From NCBI GenBank assembly GCA_020746995.1, contig JAGPXD010000004.1, forward strand, positions 5,022,001 through 5,086,000: a DNA stretch of 64,000 nucleotides. Direction: 5' to 3'. The translations under genes were made by a program, and so were the position numbers. Numbering within the stretch: the first letter of the stretch is position 1; each line of letters begins with the position of its first letter. The notes beneath the pieces were generated by a model, which ran no database searches, had not been told where the DNA came from, and saw nothing but the letters and a program-made list of their open reading frames with translations. Below are positions 33,590 to 43,124 of the stretch, piece by piece. Source of the stretch: Plectosphaerella cucumerina. Lineage: Eukaryota; Ascomycota; Sordariomycetes; Glomerellales; Plectosphaerellaceae.

Positions 33590-34700
33590 ATAAAACCAAA
33601 GCTTTCTCTTCCCCTACAGACTAGACTCCTTCCTAGTTATTAACCCGCCCGGAACGTACTTAAACTCTATCTTACTTCCTCTATCGAGTCTAGCTTTGCT
33701 TCGGATAATCGTAGTATACAGCGCCTCCCTGTTAAAGTCGATTATCTTCTCGTCGAAACTCGGGAACAGCCTCTACAGTAATACTATTATCCGTACAAAC
33801 CAGTAGTACCCTCGGAAGCACGTATAACTATATAAGCCTAGTCTTCCGATACTCAAACGGTCGTAAAGCTTATCGCCGTTAAGCACCCTGCTACCGGCCT
33901 TAATAAAGCTACCTGAGAGATTAACTAGCGCTATATCTTTGATAGCCTCGATAAAGTTATATCTAACAACGAGGGAGTTTAGTAATACAGACAGCTCGTT
34001 ATAGCTTATACTCTCTATAAGGATTTTAGCCTTATACGATAAGGTAAAGTATTTAGTTAGAGTACCGAGGATATACCCTAGGTACCGCTAGAGGGCGACG
34101 TAGTCCGCTATCTTAGACTCAGGTACCGTAATACCTATAATTAGGAGCTAACGGTATAAGTAAAGGTTATAGAATATTATCAGGGCGTAAAGGTAATCTA
34201 GCTTATTTATTAGCACGCCGTAGACGGATATATCGTAGTATAACGGCCCTCGAACCTCAGCGATCTTTATAATCCTCTACCGAACTATAGCGTGGAGTAG
34301 CCGTAATCTCACGGTTATCTTATACCTAGCGCCACCAGGCTTAATAAAACTAATACTATACGTAACTTCGAGGATAAACTAGAACGTCTCGAGGAGCCGC
34401 CTTAGTAGTATATATATACTAAAGCCGCCGGTACGGACAAGTACTTCTACCACACTTAACGAGGTCGAGTTCTCGCCTATAAAGCCCTGAAATACAAAGC
34501 TAATAAGGTTTGCTACGGTGTATCGGTAGAAGAAACACTACCTACACGTAAGCTATTCCCAATTAACCTACTCCGGCACCGTATACACCTTGTCCCAGAA
34601 CTTGCCTAGAACCTTATCCGTCTCGTGATACTACTCTAGTATAGAGTAAAGGTCTAGTTTAGTAGTTAATTAAGTGTTGCTTTGCTTTCGATGAAGTTCC
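33590..34700 (-). pseudogene. mpaB-type (DUF2236) oxygenase, RIP-destroyed
   Basis: Reading the minus strand through TAG/TAA codons gives long stretches that agree in order with fungal ER-bound mpaB/rubber-oxygenase-like proteins: QGFIGENSTSLSVVEVLVRT, LLRRLLETF, FIKPGGARYKITVRLRLLHA, YDISVYGVLINKLDYLYAL, VPESKIADYVAL, then a Trp-type stop and RYLGYILGTLTKYF. The C-terminal half contains VVRYNFIEAIKDIALVN. Every stop can be explained by a single G-to-A or C-to-T change. The + strand of the same DNA is unreadable. The neighbour to the right is a terpene cyclase pseudogene, as in terpenoid clusters. Family identification is by recalled motif pattern. Confidence 0.5.
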
Positions 34701-35999
34701 TGGATCCTATTAACCACAGCCGAGCTGAGTTAGTTATACTCGAAGCGGAGGAAGTCGCTCTCTTCTTTAGGGATATACTCTTCGGTCTAGACGAAGGAGT
34801 AGTTCCCTACCGTCCGGATATCCGGATAATTCTTCTCGTGCGATTCTTTCTTTATAGTACGGTTAAGTCGGAGAAGGAATTATTAGGGGTAAAGTAAAGG
34901 AGACTATACTCGAGCTAAGGGATTTCCTTGTAGTAGCTTACCGATACCCATAAAGGAATATATACGGAGGCGGCTAAAATTAGCTATCTCTTAGCCCCCT
35001 ATACTCTAGCGTTAGTTCTTTCCAGGATATAGATCTCTCTTCGTCCGGCGGCGAATAAGAGCGATATCTATATCAAGGTCCTTCACGCGAGGAGGGGTAT
35101 ATATAGTAGCGCCGGCTATATCACTACCGATTTAGGGGCTTAACTTACCCAGTCTATACCTAATCGTAATCCTTACCCCGAAAGTAATATAACAATCTAA
35201 TATAGAAGACGGGGGTAGTAATCTAAGTACGTTAGATAGTCTTTACAAGCCGGTATTAAAAGGGACTAAACAACCCCAGCGAATCCCTTCGATAAACCTA
35301 GAACTCGACGGTAAAGCGTCTTTCTATAACTCTACTATATCTACTTAAACGATTATTACTCTTCTAAATTTCTTTCGTGCGTTTGTAAAGTAGACGCCCC
35401 GAGTTAATCCACACTATAATATAGTTAAAATACTATCTGAAGAGTAGCTAGTAGAGTCCGTATATCTATTACTAGTTTTAGGCGATAAGGTTAACGTTAG
35501 CTACAGAAAATACTCCTTCTCCGTATCTATAAGACGAAAAGTTAAGCTTTACGACTTCTCACTCTTCTACTCTATCGCTACGCCGGAAGCCCTAGAGGAT
35601 AAGCTTCGGACTATATACGACTAGGGGAACTAGGTTAGTTAGCATAACCCCTGACGAGACGATTCTCAGCTAATACTAGATTCAAGGTGTTTCCATTTAA
35701 CGACAGCAAGAAGAATCTAATACTACCCGTTACTTTACGCTAACGTTCGTTCCCAGTGTTCGATACCGGCTACCTACGTGGAGATCCGCAGACATCCCGC
35801 GATGTCTTGGACAGTCTTATATCTAATATAACGGGCCGACCGTGCCACGGCTCTAAGATTCTAGTCGTCAGAGCCTATAACGATATTATCCGAAGGCTGT
35901 TAAAGGTTAGAGTCGATTAGTACTCTTTATTTATTCGATCCGATGCCTGATATTTCCTATCTTACCACGAAGGAAGCACCGAGAGGTATATACTCCGCC
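34701..35999. other. RIP-like desert, probably the 5' part of the terpene cyclase and intergenic DNA
   Basis: Dense TAG/TAA in all frames. One open piece (34694-34897) encodes a helical segment, AELVILEAEEVALFFRDILF, with no assignable family. Confidence 0.3.
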
Positions 36000-36690
36000 C
36001 TTCTGGAAAAGATCTCCGAGTTGATCCCCTCCAGGAGTCTAGACCCGATTTACTAAGGCTATATCCGACTATACTCTAGGCGTTACCGAACACGTTAATA
36101 CCTATATAGTAGCCCGTACTCCCACCCTGGAGGTAATGCTTTATACTCGTTAGCTATCCGTCGGCGTGGCACCCCTGTACTATCTAGTCGAATATACGTA
36201 CTCTCTTAAAATACCGGACTTTATCTTTCTAAACCCTACAGTCTAAGCCCTGGAGCGTTTAGGTACCGAGTTTATTATCCTGTGGGTATCTAGTATACAC
36301 GTATATATCGACTGTCGATCGCCCTATCTGACCTGTTACACCAACCTCGCAGATCAAATGATATACTCTCTTATCGAAAGGAGGAGGTGAGACCGCTGTA
36401 GCTTACTAAGATACACGTACACCTCGGTATCTAACTACTTACAGGCCGAGGATTACCCCTTTAATATAGTTGCTATATATCGTATAGCCGGCTAATCGGC
36501 GTAAGAAGCTTTCGACACCCTAGCTACGCTTTTAGCGTAGAGATATCGTGATTAGAATATAACGATCGATTGCCTGCCGAGCTAGGACCCGTAAACCGAC
36601 ACCCAGGTTCGTTAATATATCGAAGGTATCTAAAATATCGTCTAAGCTAATATTAGCTAGAGGTAAATAATTTATCCTAAAAAAGAAAAC
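36000..36690 (+). pseudogene. Terpene cyclase, C-terminal part recognisable, RIP-destroyed
   Basis: The + strand read through stops gives, from about 36115, the closing half of a fungal class I sesquiterpene-type cyclase: SVGVAPLYYLVEYTYSLKIP, ALERLGTEFIIL, an NSE-region equivalent (VSSIHVYID, an intron-like gap, then SNYLQAEDYPFNIVAIYRIA), AFDTLATLLA, RYRDWNITIDCLPS, and DTQVR with YIEGI before the end. The NSE metal site is degraded and Trp/Gln codons are TAG. The region 34990-36000 is equally stop-dense and probably holds the N-terminal half, including the Asp-rich motif, but I could not read it with confidence. Non-functional. Confidence 0.5.
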
Positions 36691-36811
36691 CGGCTGATAT
36701 AAGTTCCTAGTAGCTTTTAGTCAAAGAGGTATATAGGATCGCAAGGGGCTGAGATTCGCGCAACAGGGAAGATTGATGTCATGGTTCGCCCTCCATACTT
36801 TAACGTTATCG

Positions 36812-37165
36812 AGTAGAACTCTTGGATTGGGGCGTGCTCGCGCGGGTTTGGGTTAGGACGGACGCCCTGCAGGACGTTGTGGGTCGGAAGCGAATTAGTT
36901 TCTGGGCGCCCTGCAGGGCGTCCCACGGAGCGACTAGGACGCGACTCCTCCCGCTCCCGTGGCCTCTGGCGGACAGATGGAAGCCCTGCAGGGCGTCCTG
37001 GATTAAAACCGAGTTAGTTACGGGCGCTCTATAGGGCGTCCTGCGAAGCAACCAGAACGCGACCTCTCCTATGGCCTCTGGCGTGACAGATGGACGCCCT
37101 GCAGGGCGTCCTACGAAGCGACCGGAATCCGACCGATCCCGTGGACTTTAGCGCGATTCTAATAT
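36812..37165. repeat. Palindrome array, copy 3
   Basis: It starts with GAGTAGAACTC and contains at least five versions of the CTGCAG-centred palindrome: near 36859, 36906, 36981, 37022 (CTATAG variant) and a perfect 20-mer near 37092. The units are separated by 40-75 bp spacers that are similar to one another (GAAGCGACC and GACCTCTCC words). It directly precedes the better-kept DUF3723-like copy. Confidence 0.85.
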
Positions 37166-37255
37166 GGGTCAAAGCGGAGAGCCGTAGTTCCTCTCGCTGC
37201 AGCCGTTGTTCCCTATAATACCAGTAGTACTATACCAAAGCCGGCCTGGAAAGCG

Positions 37256-38059
37256 ATGAAGCGAAAACAAGTAGCAGCAGCTATACCGACAGGGAAGAAG
37301 CAGCGGCAGGTATCGGTTCCCGGCAGTGACAGCTTCAAAGAAGTCGCGTCGCTCCGCGAGCGGGTAAGGCCGTACCGCCTTGCTATCGGGCGGCTTAACC
37401 TGGACGTACTCGACACTACGTGGAGCGACGGCCAGAACAGGCGAGTCGACACTAGCCACGTACAAGACCTAGTCACTACATTCAAGATACAGGGGCTTCA
37501 ACGAACCGCGGAGGCGTACTATATCCGAGTACTATATAGCCGCGACGAGGTACGTAAGGTCGAGGCGCTAGGCCGCGGTGGCGACAAGTGTCGATTCTTG
37601 GAGTAGGCCGCCGTTAACAAAAGCCGGGTCGAGGTCATAGCTGGCTAACACCGAATAGAAGCTCTCAGGGCATTTTTCGAGGAGACGGGCGACGGAAGTA
37701 CGGACGAGCAAGCGGCGAGGCTATAGTGGATATACAAGCTCTACGACAGAGGTAAGGTATACCCGCTCTCGATTATCTGCTTCCGCTCACGATATAGACC
37801 GGTTGCCGCCAGGGCTTACGCTGCAATTACGGATAAACCAGGCCGACACGACGCTACCAGACAGCCAAGGCCAGGTCTAGATACAACTAGCATCGCTCGC
37901 TACGCAGGCGCCGGCCGACGAGTAGCTGCTTGTTAAAAAGAAGCTAGTGGAGTCGCTCTGCCTGGATAGGAGCGTCCCCGTGCGTCGGCTCGTCACTCTT
38001 TGGAGCAAGGCAACGTGGCGCGAGAGGACGACCGCCTGGCTAGGCACCCGCCTCGGGAT
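37256..38059 (+). pseudogene. DUF3723/ParB-like gene, copy 2, truncated
   Basis: From ATG 37256, 116 codons are open: a basic N-terminus with KQRQVSVPGSDSFKE, PYRLAIGRLNLDVLDTTW, RRVDTSHVQDLVTTFKIQGL and AYYIRVLYSRDEVRKVEALG, stopping at a TAG. Past it the frame continues with a ParB-like box (RVEVIAG, stop, HRIEALRAFFEETGDG), then IYKLYDRGKVYPLSIICFRS. Similarity to copy 1 (11586 onward) is high to position 38059 (CCTCGGGAT) and then ends sharply, where unrelated DNA with an acid-phosphatase fragment begins. Fewer stops than copy 1 suggest milder mutation. By motif order it resembles DUF3723, whose molecular role is unknown; a DNA-binding or nuclease role is only suggested by the ParB-like box. 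Confidence 0.65.
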
Positions 38060-38186
38060 GCTATACTGTGGTGTTACCGATCGATGAAATGGAACAGGAT
38101 TCTTCGTAGGATCATTTGACAACCATGAGATTCCAGCTCGTGAGGGAAGCCCAGCACCAATTCAATCCTCCAGCATCGCCATCAGC

Positions 38187-38355
38187 ATGAGTTTGAAAAA
38201 ATCATTTTGCGCTGTGCTTGCAGCCGTTGGTGCTGCCCATGCTCAGGGCGCAGGAACCTCGCTGGACCCTGTTCAACCAGTTCTGCTCCCTGATGGCGCC
38301 ATGGCAAAGAACCCATTGGCACACCTCGGGGGTAATGGCCCTTGGACTATATGAC
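38187..38355 (+). pseudogene. 5' fragment of a secreted histidine acid phosphatase
   Basis: ATG 38187 opens a reading with a clear signal peptide (MSLKKSFCAVLAAVGAAHAQ) followed by DPVQPVLLPDGAMAKNPLAH and LGGNGPWT, which is how fungal phytase-like acid phosphatases begin just before their catalytic RHGxRxP loop. The frame ends at TGA about 38353-38355 and no catalytic loop follows. The downstream DNA is the 3' end of the convergent patatin gene. The fragment starts about 130 bp after the break of the DUF3723-like copy, so it was probably brought here by rearrangement. Confidence 0.5.
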
Positions 38356-38398
38356 ACCACAGCAGGCAACAACCCCTTTCACATCCATCCATCACCCT

Positions 38399-39594
38399 CT
38401 ATCTTGCCTTATGGGAAAGACAATGTGCACAGCCCTCGGCACAGTCTCCCATAAGACAATGTGCACACTGTTCAATCAAAGTGTTCCAACCCGGCAATTG
38501 GTCCTCCGTTATGCTCTTTAGCGTTCGCATACTCTGCCAATCGTCAAGATTGATCTCCTCCTTCAATTCCACGTTGAACCTGAAGTAACAAATCTTTCTC
38601 TCAGACCTAGCATTTAGCCTGCCAATCTTGTGGCAGAAGTCCTTGTGCTTAGCTTCCGTGTTCGTCACATACGAGACAGCTGTGCTGATGGTGTTGAGAG
38701 CGACCCAACCAGATTGTTGGACTGGTTTCTTAACGCGGCCTGTCCCAATGCTAACGACGCAGGAAACTTGGGGCTCTGGGACAGGTGTGCCTTGACTGAT
38801 GGAAATGAGGTCATATCGTGCATCCCAGACTTGGTTGATGGGGTTATTGTTGAGGAGGCCGCCATCCCAGAATTCTTCTCCCATAACCTCCACTTTAGGT
38901 AGGTAGGTTGGAGCAGCGGACGTGGCGAGAGCGGCTTGCTCTACTGTGATATCTGCAAAGTCGTCTGTGGCGTCCGGTGGGGGGGCCAAGGAGCGAAATA
39001 GGACGGCGCATTCGTGGTTGATACTAGTGGCACACATAAACCTGAGGATAGTTAGCTATTTATGATGTATCGCAATAAGAGCAGGATGTACAGACATTCG
39101 CCCGGTCCCAGGTTTGCGGAGTTTAACAGCGTCACCGCCGTCTCCGCGTTCACCGCGTTCTGCCATAATGTCGTGAATGGCCTCCTTTAGGTAAGTGTCC
39201 GAAAAGCGAGAAGGAAGAAACAAGGCTTTAGCCCGCAGGTAGGGATTGCCGATGCAGTAGCCAAGGTAGCCCCATTCATGCAGACTTCCCCCCCTAAAAA
39301 CTGGGGGAGCCTGGGGCTAAAGACTTTCTTCGCCATCTTCTCGTATGTGCTGATTGCTGTCTTCGTATCCATTCCCAGCCGAAAGAGCATGAGTGCAATA
39401 AGGCCACCTGTGCTGGTTCCACCAGCGAGATCGAAACAGGCCTTTGGAAGCTTTGTCGCTTGGCGGCCCTCATTAACTTTCTCCATGATCGCATGCAGGA
39501 TCACTAAACTGGAGATACCTCTGATACCGCCGCCGTCCAAACTGAGGAGCCGCAAGCCGGACTTGGCACTGCTAGAGTCATTCATTGCCTCCAT
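38399..39594 (-). CDS. Patatin-like phospholipase with a frameshift in a G7 run
   Basis: The gene starts at ATG 39594 (MEAMNDSSSAKSGLRLLSLD). The patatin core is complete: DGGGIRG oxyanion loop, GTSTGG with the nucleophile Ser, and FWDGGLLNNNP with the catalytic Asp. A 54-bp intron (39042-39095) joins GTGRM to FMCATSINHECAVLF. Between SPRLPQFLG and WGYLGYCIGNPYLRAKALFL the reading must change frame exactly at seven consecutive C on the + strand (39288-39294); one extra base there gives a continuous protein of about 380 residues. This could be a real mutation or a sequencing error. The enzyme would hydrolyse phospholipids and is cytosolic (no signal peptide). Stand-alone and NLR-linked patatins are frequent cargo of fungal mobile elements, and a TPR fragment lies 1 kb away in the opposite direction. 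Confidence 0.8.
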
Positions 39595-39679
39595 GACACG
39601 TGATTCTGACACGCTTCTTAAGAGGATTCTCGGACTTCTGACGAAGGGGCTGGGACTTCTCTTAAGAATTAGTTATTAA

Positions 39680-40689
39680 CCCCCCAGCATAAACGTCCCC
39701 GGCCGGGTTGCTGACCTTAATAAATTGAGACCGGATGCGACGAGACGATCTGGAAGAAGACAGGGCCGTCTCATTCGACTCGCCATAATGACATGAGCAG
39801 GGAACTAATGGCAACGGGATGGGGGAGAGGGGCACCCAGGAAATATAAATGCTTTTTCCAAGATGCCCCTAGCCCTTAGCTGGTCAATTGGCAGAATGGA
39901 ACTTTCCGACGCGGGCCATCACGCGGCTGACATGCAGGACGCCACGAAAATGTAAGTTGTCATTTTAGTACCCCGCTGCAAACGCAACTCCAATACCTGA
40001 TTTTCAGGACTCTTTGCCGAGAAGCATGTTATCAGCAGCTCGCCCTGCCAGCGCGATTTCGGGTCAATTACCTACCAAAGAACCTATTCCTCTACTCCTG
40101 ATACTTATCAGCCTCCGGCTTAATTGTAGACTCCGCTTATGAAGGAACTTATCTATAAATTCAAGGGTAGCGGGAGTGGAGCGAAGATCCAGAACAGGGG
40201 AGTTGACTTGACCAAGGGTATTAGCGACCCCGGCGAGGATAGCTCCAAGGCGGGATTCACCGAAGTCAGAGTGTTTCTACCTCGCATCAGAAATCACATG
40301 TAAGCCGGGCGGAACTGACATCTCGGAAATATGTAGGATGTCGGTCAGCCGCGCGATGGCTGAACTTGCTATTGACTAGTTGCTTCAGACCTTGTGGAAT
40401 TTCCCGATACTGAGCAGTCTTGATAGGCCATTCAATCTATTGGTGCTAAATGCGTTCCGCTCCAGCCTTAAGAAGATAGGGCGCTTAGGCCCAGCGACGG
40501 CGCGTTGGGAGAGGGGTACATCAAGGTTGTAAACCATCGAAAAGCATGACGCCTCCTAGCCCCACCCGCGCCAAGTCCGAGAGTTGTGAACAGAGCTGTC
40601 AGACTTGATTGCGGGTTTACAGACGTTCTCCGAGTCAACTCCACCTCGTCGACGACGCAGCTCTCTCCGCGCTTAGGTTCCCGCTAGGA
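39680..40689. other. Intergenic, 1 kb, no supported gene
   Basis: No recognisable frame. The left end serves as the divergent upstream region of the patatin gene. Confidence 0.35.
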
Positions 40690-41351
40690 CAGTGCGAGCG
40701 GGCGTGCAACGAGGTCGACACCGAGCCACTGACGAACTGCATGCGGTCTGGGGTTGGTCGCAGAATTTTCTGAGGCTGGCCTCGAGTGCGATGGGGACAA
40801 CGGCATTGAAGGAGTCCGGACGCAGCTGGCCAGAAACAAATCCATCGTCACAATCTCTCTTTGCTTTGCAAATCTGTGAGTATCTCGCCCTCTTTCATCC
40901 AGCTAGCGCAGCTGACTGATAGTCTATATCCAGTGGCACATCAGTGACGACCGCCGGAGTCATACATGACTATCGATACTTGATCACGACGACGACCGCC
41001 GACTTGCGAGCGCATCTCGAAGCGACCGAGCAGAAGATACAAGTGATGGAGTCGAGCAAGACCACGCATGGGGTCGACAATCTCGACACACTGACCAGGA
41101 TGGCCAACCTGGCGTCGACGTATAGGGGCCAGGGCCTGTTGGATGAGGCAGAAAGACTGGAAGCACGGGTGATGGAGATCAAACAAATTGACCGCGGGGT
41201 GGATCATCCATCAACACTCACGAGCATGGCGAATTTGGCCTTAACATATATGGACCAGGGTCGTTGGACATACGCCGAGGAGCTTCAGACTTTGGTTATG
41301 AAGGCCAGTATGAGTATGTTTGGCGCGCTGCGAGGAAGCCGGGCTCAGTGA
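40690..41351 (+). pseudogene. NLR-type protein fragment with two kinesin-light-chain TPRs
   Basis: The readable part (40944-41351) contains LRAHLEATEQKIQVMESSK, then two 42-residue TPR units, VDNLDTLTRMANLASTYRGQ and DHPSTLTSMANLALTYMDQG, each followed by a helix with EAERLEARVMEIK or AEELQTLVMKA. Such units close fungal STAND/NLR proteins. Upstream, in a second frame ending at a GTGAGT donor near 40878, is VRTQLARNKSIVTISLCFAN, which resembles the end of fungal STAND N-terminal domains; the two would join across an intron with acceptor CCAG near 40934, although the frames after that are not fully consistent. No nucleotide-binding domain is present, so the protein is an internal-deletion relic. 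LINE copy C lies just downstream. Confidence 0.45.
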
Positions 41352-41483
41352 GCGGGAAGAGTCAGCCCTGAGCTGAGCGGCACTCAAACAAAGCGGATTC
41401 GCTGTACAGCTTCGCAATGGTGTAGGACTTTGGGCACGAGGTCGCCGAATTCGTAAAGTTTACCGTGCCACTTGTTGAGTGTG

Positions 41484-41732
41484 TCATTCTCTTAACGCGG
41501 GTTGTCTCAAAACCCCGTTGGTGGAAGGTGGAGACGCAAGCAACTTTACACCTACCTCGTAGAACTCATGTGCCTTGTAGGTTTGTCTGTCGCCTATCTT
41601 CGCAATCTGAACGTCGTTTTCTCTGCCGATTGCCTCATCTCGTCCAGGACCGCCGTGCGGTTCACGTGGTCGACCTTGATGGGGTGGAGCTCGTCTCGCA
41701 GCATCCGAATTCCCCAGGGGAGCTCGGCTCAT
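41484..41732 (-). mobile_element. Tad-like LINE remnant, copy C
   Basis: On the minus strand the DNA matches ORF1 of copies A and B: GNSDAARRAPPHQGRPREP in one frame corresponds to the RILRDELHPIKVDHVNR stretch in the next, and GRENDVQIAKI matches directly. It is only about 250 bp long. Base changes are fewer than in copy A. Confidence 0.6.
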
Positions 41733-41779
41733 CTCACTTGTTCAGGCACTCCTAGCTACTCTTGCCGGCGGGTAGCCGG

Positions 41780-42529
41780 TATAGGTTATATCCACCTTTG
41801 AACGCCCAGAGGTTCGAATTATATACGAAGAGAGTATTATCGCCGTTAAGAGCTTATAACTAGTAAGCGCTACGTATTATCGCTTCCGGCGTAGATATAA
41901 CGAATACGTTACTAATAGTTCGATAATTAGCCCTAACTTCTCGTAATAGATATTAGTATTATTATATCGTCGATAGTCCGTTATTATCCGGACGGAAATT
42001 CCCCTCTTAATATCTAGTATAGTATAGTTTATATATATTATATAAAACCTCTAATAGATTTACGTAACGGGTACAGTATAAAATAGGAAAACTACTCCTT
42101 AGGTTAAGAGTTATAGAAGCTAAGATAAGATATTTTAGTTACTTATATTTAAAATATTATTAATAAAGAGCTATACGATAGTTTACCGTTCGGGGTAACT
42201 CTAAGATAAGCTAGGTAAACCTTATAACGTCTTATTAGGAAACTAATATATAAATATCCTATAGTAAAAACCGGTTACCCCCTCCCCTCTATATCTATAA
42301 ATATAAGTCTAGGGTACTAGGATATAGGTGACGGACGTTATCCCTAAGTTTCCGTCTCTTACTACCTCTAAGTATCCCTCACTCCTAGTCTACTCCTACC
42401 TCGATACTCCGAGTATAATAAGTTTCTACGATTTTATTATTAATTCCACTATATAAATATTTATCGCTATAACTAATATAATAGTTATTAATACGACCTT
42501 AAAGATAGTATAGCGAGTAGTAGAGGCTC
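41780..42529. other. AT-rich, RIP-like desert
   Basis: Dense A/T words and stops in all frames; no structure found. The TRIM element is inserted at its right end. Confidence 0.45.
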
Positions 42530-42994
42530 TGTTACAGTCGGACAGGGCAACCGGTTGCGCTACGAGGCAAAAGCTTCAGTAATGAGAACTCGTCTTATTT
42601 ACTCCCTGTTCTGTACTATATAGCTACACCGCGACCCGGGTGTAACACCATGCCTCCCCTCCAAAGGGCATGTCCTCATGCCGTAGGGTAGACAAAGCCC
42701 TGACGCGCAATCGAAGGTGTAGTACAGGGAAACCCCAAGGCGTCCAGATGCTTTAATAGTCAGCAGCGCTGGGCCTTGCCACGGTCGGAAGTCGCCTAGG
42801 TAGTGAGGTGCGGCTACTATTCTTGCAACCTGCGGGAATTGAACCCGCGACCTCTACGTGGGGTGAGTTCTCATTGTGTTACAGTCGGACAGGGCAACCG
42901 GTTGCGCTACGAGGCAAAAGCTTCAGTAATGAGAACTCGTCTCATTTACTCCCTGTTCTATACTATATAGCTACACCGCGACCCGGGTGTAACA
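42530..42994. mobile_element. Complete TRIM-like element with 118-bp terminal direct repeats and 5-bp target duplication
   Basis: Two nearly identical 118-bp direct repeats, 42530-42647 and 42877-42994, start TGTTACA and end TGTAACA (TG...CA ends). They flank a 229-bp internal region, and the element is bounded by GGCTC at 42525-42529 and 42995-42999, a typical retroviral-type target duplication. No protein is encoded. On the minus strand the repeat and internal region together carry tRNA-like pol III boxes: an A-box-like TAGCGCAACCGG in the repeat and a perfect B box GGTTCAATTCC within GCGGGTTCAATTCCCGC about 85 bp later. The two repeats differ at only about two C/T positions, so insertion is recent relative to the ruined DNA around it. 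It needs proteins from another element to move. Confidence 0.85.
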
Positions 42995-43124
42995 GGCTCT
43001 TACTTATAGCCTGAGCGGAGTAGCTTTTATCTAGAGTGATATCTTTATAAATAGTATAAATAAGGATAGCTTAGTTATAGCGAAAAGAAAGGCGAAACTA
43101 GTTTCGGTTATCAACTTAAATCTA

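Noticed and set aside
42795..42930. A functional tRNA gene on the minus strand
   Set aside because: B box and T arm are good, but the acceptor stem does not pair over seven positions and the anticodon arm is disrupted; treated as tRNA-derived sequence inside the TRIM.
42808..43014. Short protein containing the AGIEPATS word
   Set aside because: That word is a well-known false translation of tRNA-like T-arm sequence; it lies in the TRIM element.
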